Assembly (NCBI GenBank): GCA_027493955.1
Contig: JAOSJT010000001.1
Location: 5,070,552 to 5,134,551, forward strand
DNA: 64,000 nucleotides
Source of the DNA: Bacteroidia bacterium
GTDB lineage: Bacteria > Bacteroidota > Ignavibacteria > SZUA-365
Direction of reading: 5' to 3'
Positions 7,345-14,565 of the stretch are shown here, one piece after another; positions within the stretch are counted from its first letter, which is position 1; each line of letters begins with the position of its first letter. The notes below the pieces were generated by a model, which was not told where the DNA came from, searched no databases, and saw only the letters and a program-made list of their open reading frames with translations. A program made the position numbers and the translations under genes.

Positions 7345-8349
7345 ATGAAAAGCAAAGTTTGGCTGCAAAAGCGAGCCAATGGGTATTACTATGCTCGCTA
7401 TCAACTACCCGATGGAAGTGAAAAATGGCGGTCCACAGGCAAGAGGACAAAACGCGAGGCGATGGCGTTTGTCCAGGCGCACGCGGAACCGCAGAAGAAG
7501 CTGGTACCGGTTCGACTCGTCACATTCGCCGACCGTGTATGCGAGTATGTCAAAGCGAATCAGGCATATAGAACTTTCCTGTCGTACGATCTGGCGTTGA
7601 GGAGCTTCATTCGAATCATCGGTGATAAGATGCTTGAAGACGTCACCCGCGCGGATGTAGACAAGTTCAAGATTGCACGTATGTCCGAAATCTCATCGAT
7701 CACGGTGAACATACAACTACGAAGTCTTCGAGCAATCTTCAATCTGGGCGTACGATGGGAACTCATGCAGTCAAATCCGTTCACCAACGTCAAGATGATT
7801 CGCCTTCCTGAACGGGTACCGGTCTTTCTGACTCGCGACCAGTTCAGCAAGCTGAGGGTCACGATTGATGGACATTGGATGCAGGATATCATCGTGTTCG
7901 CGGTCTGTACGGGCATGCGGCAAGGCGAGATACTAAACCTTCAATGGCGACAGGTCGATCTCGAACGCCGTGTCGTTCATGTGACCAATACCGAAAGTTT
8001 CAAGACCAAGACCGGAAGGGGACGAATAGTGCCGCTTAATGACTTGGCCGTCAAGACCTTGGAAGGACGATCGAGGAAGTGGGATCTCGTGTTCACCTAC
8101 AAGGGGCGACCAATACGGGCGGACAGTCTCAGGCACCTCTTCAAACGCGCCGTACGCCGTGCGGAACTCCCCGAGGCCATCCACTTCCACTCCCTTCGTC
8201 ACACGTTCGCTTCATGGCTCGTACAGGACGGCGTATCGCTGTTTCAGGTGGGACGCCTGCTTGGACATTCGGACTCCAAGACGACCGAGATTTACGCCCA
8301 TCTGCAGCCGGAAACGATGCATGATGTGGTGAGCCGATTGAAGTTGTGA
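7345..8349 (+). CDS. int: tyrosine recombinase/integrase
   Basis: This 334-residue phage-type integrase has a basic N-terminal arm-binding region (residues 1-55), a core-binding domain (about 60-155), and a catalytic domain with all expected residues: R192 in TGMRQGEILNLQW, a beta-hairpin lysine near 220-222, H282-x-x-R285 in HSLRHTFASW, G307-H308 in LLGHSD, and the nucleophile Y317 in TEIYAHL. It should catalyse integration and excision at the adjacent tRNA-Lys core. ATG 7345 follows AATGAGGGTCC, a modest ribosome site. It is the first gene inside attL and is followed by its own terminator. No excisionase is recognisable nearby. Confidence 0.95.
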   Translation: MKSKVWLQKRANGYYYARYQLPDGSEKWRSTGKRTKREAMAFVQAHAEPQKKLVPVRLVTFADRVCEYVKANQAYRTFLSYDLALRSFIRIIGDKMLEDVTRADVDKFKIARMSEISSITVNIQLRSLRAIFNLGVRWELMQSNPFTNVKMIRLPERVPVFLTRDQFSKLRVTIDGHWMQDIIVFAVCTGMRQGEILNLQWRQVDLERRVVHVTNTESFKTKTGRGRIVPLNDLAVKTLEGRSRKWDLVFTYKGRPIRADSLRHLFKRAVRRAELPEAIHFHSLRHTFASWLVQDGVSLFQVGRLLGHSDSKTTEIYAHLQPETMHDVVSRLKL

Positions 8350-8352
8350 TCC

Positions 8353-8383
8353 AATGGCCGGCACTTTGTCGGCCATTTTATTC
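8353..8383 (+). terminator. rho-independent terminator after int
   Basis: AATGGCCG (8353-8360) pairs with CGGCCATT (8370-8377), followed by TTTATT. It begins three bases after the int stop codon. Confidence 0.75.
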
Positions 8384-8493
8384 ACAATTGCGTCCGACAT
8401 TCAGATGCAATTTTCACCAACTCGGCTGACTGGTCGTAATTGTACAGAGGAAACAAAGTCCTCTATCGATAAAATTAACACTTGGAGACAAAC

Positions 8494-9927
8494 ATGAGAA
8501 TATCAGTCGTAACTACCTTTGCACTGGTGTGCATGCTTTCGAGTCAGTGTTTACCACAGTCTACAGAAATGAAAGTCCTTTATGGGGCTGAATTCGGCTG
8601 GACAAAGCAACAAGTGAAAGAACAGCTGAAAGACTATTACAAGCTTCGATCTGAGGATGCAACCAAGTTGCAGTACGCGAAGGTTAAAAAATACAGGTCG
8701 ACCGTTCCTGAACTGGTCCAATTCGGTTTTATAGATGATAGATTAATTCAGATATTATATATTATTGGTTCAAATTTGGAATCATATCGAGCGTTGTACT
8801 CGGACATCTCCAACGATTATAATGAACCTCGGGAGAACAAGACGGAGGAACTGGATCCAGACCTAACTGATCCAGCATGGCTGATGGCGAACCGCCTGCC
8901 ATCTGTTCAGGACATGAGATTATTGGGAGCCGCGATATGGGATATAAAGCCGAACTATGTGTTGACTCTTTGTAACGGTCTAGTGCCAATCCGCGATGAG
9001 ATACCCGGTGTCAAAGATGTCAAAGAGATGCAGTTCACCTTTGTACGTCTAGGCTTCAAAGACGCCTTCGAGGCATTGTTGGAATTTGACGGTACCGTAG
9101 GACAGTGGGATAGTACACAGGTGGTGCGCGATTCCGTAGGGAGTTATAAAACTTGGAATAGATACAAAGGCAACAATATTGTGTTCACAGAATTCCATAC
9201 GAATGGGGCGGTGAAATGCAAAGGTCAGCGAATTGACGGAAAAAGAGAAGGAACGTGGATCTGGTGGTACGACAATGGGGTGAAGGAATCGAAAGGCACC
9301 TATAGCGCTGGATTGGCTAATGGAAGATTCACCGATTGGGCTTATAATGGCAATATCCAGTCCGAAACCGATTGGAAAAATGACATACAACATGGAATTA
9401 GAGTTGAATACAAGGATGGCCGGCTCGTGAGCGAAGCAGAATGGAAGAATGGTGTTATGGATGGAGCTTGTAGGGAGTTCAATCCTTACTCAGGAGCGAT
9501 CACAAGTACTGTATATTGGAAAGAAGGTAAGCGCATTGAGTCACCCATGGCAAATTTGGGTAAATCATGGAATGAGGCTGTTAAAAAAGGTGGCTCGTAC
9601 TTCATTGGGAAGTGGATTGGTGATGGTACACATCCTCAGTACGGAAAGGTGTACGTGGAAATAAATGTATCGGTGCCCAATAAAGAGGGTATATGTAGGT
9701 GGTCTTACGAGGTTGTGGTTCCTTCTGCAAAGAACATGGGGGGAACTACATCCGGTCGTTTAGTACTATCTCAAGTTAATTTCTCAACCGATGAAGCAAT
9801 GGGCAAGGTTTCATTAACACCGAGTACGGGCGAGCTTTCAATGCTGTACTTGCCGAATGAAGGTTGGGTAAAAGCTGTTCTGCCGATTGGCCCAAATTTT
9901 GCAAAGGTTATTCTTAAAAAGTATTAA
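8494..9927 (+). CDS. exported MORN-like repeat protein
   Basis: This is a 477-residue protein. The start is ATG 8494, preceded by TTGGAGACAAAC (GGAG ribosome site); the in-frame TTG at 8482 is less likely. A signal peptide is present (residues 1-23, ending CLPQS). The central part (about residues 225-350) has imperfect repeats of the YwqK/MORN-variant type: GQRIDGKREGTWIWWYDNG, then GLANGRFTDWAYNGN, NDIQHGIRVEYKDGR and NGVMDGACREF. Such repeats occur in envelope proteins and in proteins with toxin-immunity-like roles, but they do not specify a function. It is monocistronic, between the int terminator and its own terminator. It is less GC-rich than the phage genes beside it, which suggests separate acquisition. 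Confidence 0.7.
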   Translation: MRISVVTTFALVCMLSSQCLPQSTEMKVLYGAEFGWTKQQVKEQLKDYYKLRSEDATKLQYAKVKKYRSTVPELVQFGFIDDRLIQILYIIGSNLESYRALYSDISNDYNEPRENKTEELDPDLTDPAWLMANRLPSVQDMRLLGAAIWDIKPNYVLTLCNGLVPIRDEIPGVKDVKEMQFTFVRLGFKDAFEALLEFDGTVGQWDSTQVVRDSVGSYKTWNRYKGNNIVFTEFHTNGAVKCKGQRIDGKREGTWIWWYDNGVKESKGTYSAGLANGRFTDWAYNGNIQSETDWKNDIQHGIRVEYKDGRLVSEAEWKNGVMDGACREFNPYSGAITSTVYWKEGKRIESPMANLGKSWNEAVKKGGSYFIGKWIGDGTHPQYGKVYVEINVSVPNKEGICRWSYEVVVPSAKNMGGTTSGRLVLSQVNFSTDEAMGKVSLTPSTGELSMLYLPNEGWVKAVLPIGPNFAKVILKKY

Positions 9928-9942
9928 TCCTAGTCAATCATC

Positions 9943-9970
9943 GCCCTTCCATCCGGAGGGGCTTTTTTTT
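9943..9970 (+). terminator. strong rho-independent terminator
   Basis: GCCCTTCC (9943-9950) pairs with GGAGGGGC (9955-9962) around an ATCC loop, followed directly by eight T residues. It insulates the MORN-like gene from the phage portal gene. Confidence 0.9.
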
Positions 9971-10024
9971 GTGACAGCATAACCGATGTTCCTATCGCCC
10001 CTGCGGTAAAGTCATATTTGCCGC

Positions 10025-11980
10025 ATGGAGCTGCAGAGAACACGGCCGAAAAAACTGTCCCGCAAGGAAGCGGAGTTCGAGAAACAACGTTTCGAATTCT
10101 ACCAGTCCGAGCGGGGCGGCCATCTTGACAAGCGGGCGATCGAGTCATGGGAGCTCTATCACAACGACCGCGACGGCACCAACACGCAGTACACCAAAAA
10201 GCAGATCGAGGCGCTTGAACACCTGAAGTCGCCCGTGGTGAGCATGAACATGATCATGCCCATCATCCAGAACCAGAAGGCGGTCCTCACGGCCGACAGA
10301 CCCACCGGGCGGGTGATGCCGTCGTACGGCGAGTACGACAAGCGGGTGGCGAAGCTCTACGACGCCCTCCTGGGAGCCATGTGGCAGCGGTCCTACGGCG
10401 ACGCGCACTACAAGAAGGCGATCAAGGACATGCTGATTACCTACATCGGCTGCATGATCGTCGAGCCTCAGACATTCTACCGCAGGGGAAAGTTCAACCT
10501 CACATTCGATCACGTCAGCTGGCAGGACCTCTACATCGACCCGTCGGCCAAACGCAGCGGCCTGTGTTTCGAGGACGCCGAATGCATTTACGTCGCGAAG
10601 GTCATGCCGAAGCGCAAAGTGCGGAACATCTACGGTTTCGTGCCGGAAGACCGGGGGAACTTCATCAAGACCGAGTGGAACGCCACGGCCGAAGAACAGG
10701 ACAACGAGAACGTCCTGATACGCAACGCCTACGAGAAGGTCTACGGCATATACTGCCTCCTGAACGTCACGAACCCCGAGGCAGAATCGCATTACGTCAC
10801 CCGGCGGGTGTTCGCATCCGAAGCCGAGCTTGACGCCTTCCGCAAGAAGTATCAGGCGAAGCTCGTACGCTATACCGAAAACGTCTACATGCGCCGCCGC
10901 ACGATCGTCGGTTATGAGGACATGATCGAGGAGAAGATGCTTCCCCTCACGGTGTACCCCATGGCCGTCTATACGCCCGACGATTTCGACAATCCCTTCG
11001 GCAAGTCGCCCGTCGAATTTCTGCGCGAGATGCAGAAGGCGATGAACAAGTTCATCCAGACGACCATCCTCAACGCCAACGTCGGTTCGCACATTCGCCT
11101 CATCGCCGCCCAGGGTTCGATCATCAACCGTGACGCCGTCGTCAAGAACGGCGCTGCCGCCGGCGGCCTTATCGAATACAAGCCAGACCCCAACCTGCCG
11201 AATAACGGCGCGCCGACACCGCTGTACCCCGCGCCGTTAGCGGCCGCATGGTTTCAGCTGGGGAATTTCATGAAGGACGCCATGGAGTATTCCGCTGGCC
11301 GTCCGGCATTCACGCAAGGGGACCCGTCGCAGTCGCCGAACACTGCCACGGCATCGAGCCAAATCGCATCCTTCGCAGACCTTCGCCCTCGTGACATCCG
11401 TTCGCGCTGCGAGACCGCCACGGCGATGATGTACAAGGCGGCGGTCGAATATATCAACTACTACGGCAACCGCGAGGAGATCGTCCGCTACATCGATGAC
11501 CGCGACGAGATCGTCGACATACCGCTTGCGGACATACTCGACGACAACAACCTCATCGAGCACGACGTGGTTATGAGCACCAAGTCGTCCCTTCCGACCG
11601 ACCGGGTGGAGATGCGCAACGACATTCGCCTGGCGCTGCAGCAGACGGCCGATCCCGGCTGGCAGAAATTCCTGTTCCTCGAAAACATCGAGATGTCGGA
11701 TTCGCCGGCCGCCGAACGCATCCGCAAAAAACTGGACATGTTCGAGGAAATGAACGGCCAGATTCAGCAGCTACAGGAACAACTGGAAGAACGCGACAAG
11801 CTCATCGACCGTCTGTCGACCGAAGTGATCGTCGGCAAGCAGCAGGTGGCGGTCGCGAAGCTTGACGGCGACGTGAAGGCCATGAAGGCCGAAACGAAGG
11901 CCAAAATGCAGGTCGCCTTGGCGAAGGTCGAACAGGGCGACGTTGGCGAGCAGGCACAACAACAGATCGAGGAAATGTAA
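10025..11980 (+). CDS. phage portal protein (P22-type)
   Basis: This 651-residue protein resembles the P22-like portal family, the dodecameric ring at the capsid vertex through which DNA is packaged. The N-terminal domain has the usual SPVVSMNMIMPIIQNQKAVL segment near residue 70. HVSWQDLYIDPSAKRSGL follows near 160, and the crown/stem part has QKAMNKFIQTTILN. The last ~70 residues (about 575-640) are a charged coiled coil (IQQLQEQLEERDKLIDRL). The frame is intact and GC-rich, like the right-end replication operon. The stop overlaps the next start by one base (TAATG). No terminase, capsid or tail gene accompanies it, so it is a surviving piece of a morphogenesis module. Confidence 0.85.
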   Translation: MELQRTRPKKLSRKEAEFEKQRFEFYQSERGGHLDKRAIESWELYHNDRDGTNTQYTKKQIEALEHLKSPVVSMNMIMPIIQNQKAVLTADRPTGRVMPSYGEYDKRVAKLYDALLGAMWQRSYGDAHYKKAIKDMLITYIGCMIVEPQTFYRRGKFNLTFDHVSWQDLYIDPSAKRSGLCFEDAECIYVAKVMPKRKVRNIYGFVPEDRGNFIKTEWNATAEEQDNENVLIRNAYEKVYGIYCLLNVTNPEAESHYVTRRVFASEAELDAFRKKYQAKLVRYTENVYMRRRTIVGYEDMIEEKMLPLTVYPMAVYTPDDFDNPFGKSPVEFLREMQKAMNKFIQTTILNANVGSHIRLIAAQGSIINRDAVVKNGAAAGGLIEYKPDPNLPNNGAPTPLYPAPLAAAWFQLGNFMKDAMEYSAGRPAFTQGDPSQSPNTATASSQIASFADLRPRDIRSRCETATAMMYKAAVEYINYYGNREEIVRYIDDRDEIVDIPLADILDDNNLIEHDVVMSTKSSLPTDRVEMRNDIRLALQQTADPGWQKFLFLENIEMSDSPAAERIRKKLDMFEEMNGQIQQLQEQLEERDKLIDRLSTEVIVGKQQVAVAKLDGDVKAMKAETKAKMQVALAKVEQGDVGEQAQQQIEEM

Positions 11981-12402
11981 TGAGCACCACAGCCACCGAC
12001 ACCGCGACGACGACCGAACAACAGGCGCCCCTGGGCGGGCTGCGTCCGCAGGACATCAACCTGTCTGATGCGCAGTACGAACAGCCGGGCGGCCGCGAAC
12101 GCGCGCTGGAAAACACGTCGGTGGACTGGCTTCCGAACGATCCCTTGCTCGCATTTTTGAATGACTCGACGCATCCGAATCAGGATACCGGACTTCATCC
12201 GTCATCGGAGGAGCCGTTTGCCATACCGCGGCCCGAACGGGACCAGCAGCAGCAAACGCGGCAATTCCAGACGGACCAGTCTGCCCAGCAGACGCAGTCT
12301 ACGACGCAGACACAACAAACGGCACCGACGGCCGCACAACAGTCGACGCAACAGACGCCCCAGGGCGAGACGCTGGAAGGCCTCAAGGCCCAGCTCGCGT
12401 AG
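11980..12402 (+). CDS. scaffold-like phage protein, truncated by an in-frame TAG
   Basis: This 140-residue product is dominated by Gln and Thr (QQQQTRQFQ, TTQTQQTAPTAAQQ). In position and composition it resembles a capsid scaffolding or head-assembly protein downstream of a portal gene. It starts one base inside the portal stop. The TAG at 12400-12402 falls within a helix that continues in frame: LEGLKAQLA, stop, then LQEVKTLVETQDYKDAMAVL. The natural protein was therefore longer. Without suppression the C-terminal helical part is lost. No homology is claimed; the scaffold role is inferred from context. Confidence 0.55.
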   Translation: MSTTATDTATTTEQQAPLGGLRPQDINLSDAQYEQPGGRERALENTSVDWLPNDPLLAFLNDSTHPNQDTGLHPSSEEPFAIPRPERDQQQQTRQFQTDQSAQQTQSTTQTQQTAPTAAQQSTQQTPQGETLEGLKAQLA

Positions 12403-12642
12403 CTTCAGGAAGTCAAGACGCTCGTCGAGACGCAGGATTACAAGGACGCCATGGCCGTGCTGACGCTGTTCCGGCAAGATCCGGACGCATTCTATCGGCA
12501 GTACGTCCCGGTAGCCAGAAAACGTGGATTGACGCATCTGAAACGGTATCGTGCACGACAGCGCATAACCCGCAGGCACCTCGCTATCACGGCGTATACA
12601 CTGCTACGAAGGATTGCTTACAGACGTGAAATTCCCAACTGA
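12403..12642 (+). pseudogene. in-frame continuation of the scaffold-like gene beyond TAG, ending in foreign frame
   Basis: The reading frame continues 80 codons to TGA at 12640-12642. The first ~37 codons (LQEVKTLVETQDYKDAMAVL, TLFRQDPDAFYRQYVPVA) look like native helical protein. From about 12515 the product turns into Arg-rich sequence (RRHLAITAYTLLRRIAYRR) that looks like non-coding or shifted frame. The gene is thus interrupted by TAG and then cut off by a deletion junction near 12515. The rest of the morphogenesis operon is missing from this point. Confidence 0.55.
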
Positions 12643-12751
12643 CCGATGTCCCTTTGACTCGAATGGTTGTTTGGCACCGGACATGGTCTCCTCCCGATAA
12701 AACTGCACCCAAACTTAAATCAAACGTACTCTTCAGCTTAAAGGAGCAACC

Positions 12752-13528
12752 ATGAGAACCGATTTTGACCGCATGTTCGATTCCCCGTTTGACGTTCATA
12801 CGCCAATTGTGAAAGAACAGTATACCATCACGCAAGGGCATATCGTGCAGTGGGGCGTACTGGCGATTCGTCCGCATTGGAAAGAAGCACAGAAAGTTGA
12901 GATCCAGAACCCGGCGACTTCCATTGACGAAGCCGTGCCTTGGCATGCAGGGGTCGTCATGGACCTCATTGCGTTACAAACGATAGATCATCGAGGTATT
13001 GTTCGAAGCATGTATTCGGAAACAGGGGATGGCGGTGTGACGCTGCCGTTCTGGCCAAACTATCTTTCCATCCGGACCAAGCTGGAAAAACGCGAGGTGG
13101 AAAGCGGGTGGGCGCGCGAGTACAGTGAGGAAGGCCGCATTCTTCGATACGAATTTCCACAGGGCTGGAACGAGATGGAGCCCGCAAGAAGGCGGGATTA
13201 CTGGATAACCATGCTAGGTGGCAGGTTCGGTTTCCAACGCGGCGGTTTGGCGCCAGGACGGACATTCAGCGCCTTCTTCACCCGCAACAAATCTAAAACG
13301 ACCGGCAAATGGTACCAGGACGCCAAAATGAGCTATCAGGACGAATCTGGTCATTGGCATTCCGACTGTCCAGTAATCCTGGGCGCGGTCGATTTGAGCC
13401 TTCTCCAAAAGATTAACGCCAAGTGCGATGAACTGTATGGTTTGCGAGCGTCGCAATGCGATACCAGTGCGATGAGCTCCTCTGTCAGCATTCACAAACT
13501 GATGGATGATCCCAATATCGGGTTTTGA
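12752..13528 (+). CDS. paralogue of the 56080 replication-operon protein, with SSB-like acidic C-terminal tail
   Basis: This 258-residue protein is clearly related over its length to the product of 56080-56883. Shared landmarks are YTITQGHIVQWGVLAI / YTLAHGHQVKWGVLEI, VPWHAG / VPWRAG, WAREYSEEGRILRYEFP / WARQYSREKRKLVYDLP, LGGRFGF / LGGRYGF, and KTTGKWYQDAKMSYQD / ESTGKWYSDVKKVYKD. It ends LMDDPNIGF, an acidic tail finishing in a hydrophobic pair, like the protein-interaction tip of bacterial SSB (DDDIPF). The start has a strong AAGGAG site. It stands alone, next to the deletion scar. A DNA-binding or replication role is inferred from the paralogue's operon; the family is unknown to me. Confidence 0.65.
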   Translation: MRTDFDRMFDSPFDVHTPIVKEQYTITQGHIVQWGVLAIRPHWKEAQKVEIQNPATSIDEAVPWHAGVVMDLIALQTIDHRGIVRSMYSETGDGGVTLPFWPNYLSIRTKLEKREVESGWAREYSEEGRILRYEFPQGWNEMEPARRRDYWITMLGGRFGFQRGGLAPGRTFSAFFTRNKSKTTGKWYQDAKMSYQDESGHWHSDCPVILGAVDLSLLQKINAKCDELYGLRASQCDTSAMSSSVSIHKLMDDPNIGF

Positions 13529-14565
13529 TCGCCGCACCATCCGGCTCGCCGGCGGAGCCGTCGCTGCCAGTTTTGGCAATCAGGCGACAGCGCTCCGTCG
13601 GCATCGTGTTTTTTGCACTCCTTCTATGGCGTGTTTCTCCAAGTGGGGTGACTGGTCGCACTATGTTTCAGACCAGCATCTCGGCGATACGCTGATCAAT
13701 TAGCACCCGCAATCGTCCGTGACATGTGAGTCCTGCCGTACTGAAGGCCGCCCAGGGGATTCGTACGACGACCGAACTGGTCACCGCGCTCAAAACGACA
13801 GCGAACGCAACGCTTCTGGGTGAGCGTGAAGTGAAAGCACAGTCAAATGGTTCGGTGTAGGTCCATGCATCTGATCCGTCGATCATCAACGGCATTCTGA
13901 TCATTTCCATAACACACCGGTAGCACGAAGCGCCAAGCGTGCCCATGACCGTGACGTCTCGTGACAGCTAGCATCAGATGGCACTGGATTGTTACTCCAG
14001 CGGGTAACATTAATAATAGGGTTTGACGCTTTCGTAGACGTACGGGCCGTCAGACGAACATCCGGATCCTCGCACCGGCATAGGGGGCACACAGTTATAG
14101 ATCACTCGCCAATAGGGAAATTGATCCCTTGCTCCCGGTAAGACCGAAGGTCCGCGATTTGGCAGCATTTTGCACATTCGCATCTGCTTCGTATCTTTCT
14201 CCATCCATCGCCTAACGTGAGGTGCCTCCGTGCCTGAATCGTGATCCATACTGCATGCCGAGCATCGGTTCGTGCGGGCTGTTATATTCGTTCCGTTACG
14301 TCAGAAAATTTCACCTTCATGCGGAGAGATCGCAATATCAGTGGAAGCGGGATGGTGGATTCGCGAGGAATGTTACTTTCGCGCGAGACCAACTTCCAGG
14401 TATCAAGCCACATGCGCGGGCTCTCGTCGGTTCATCGGATCACGGCGGTCAGACTTCGTTGCTCCATTGGTACACCAGTCCAAGCACGCCTCGAACCGCC
14501 CGACGGCTATCAACAGCAATAAGAAAAGCGAAGACTTGATTTCACGATTAAAGTAGAGGCAACAC
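13529..14565. other. about 1 kb without a supported gene
   Basis: Open frames on both strands are short, overlap each other and lack ribosome sites. A minus-strand frame (13668-13946) has protein-like composition and could be a decayed gene, but it matches nothing I know. The last ~60 bp probably hold the promoter and ribosome site (TAGAGGCAACAC) of the following gene. Confidence 0.5.

Noticed and set aside
10145-11092. 315-codon minus-strand frame
   Set aside because: It is antisense to the portal gene in GC-rich DNA; codon pattern and portal motifs support only the plus strand.
13506-14556. Overlapping plus-strand frames between the SSB-like gene and the VWA gene
   Set aside because: Three frames overlap with similar lengths, none has a ribosome site or family signature; probably decayed DNA.
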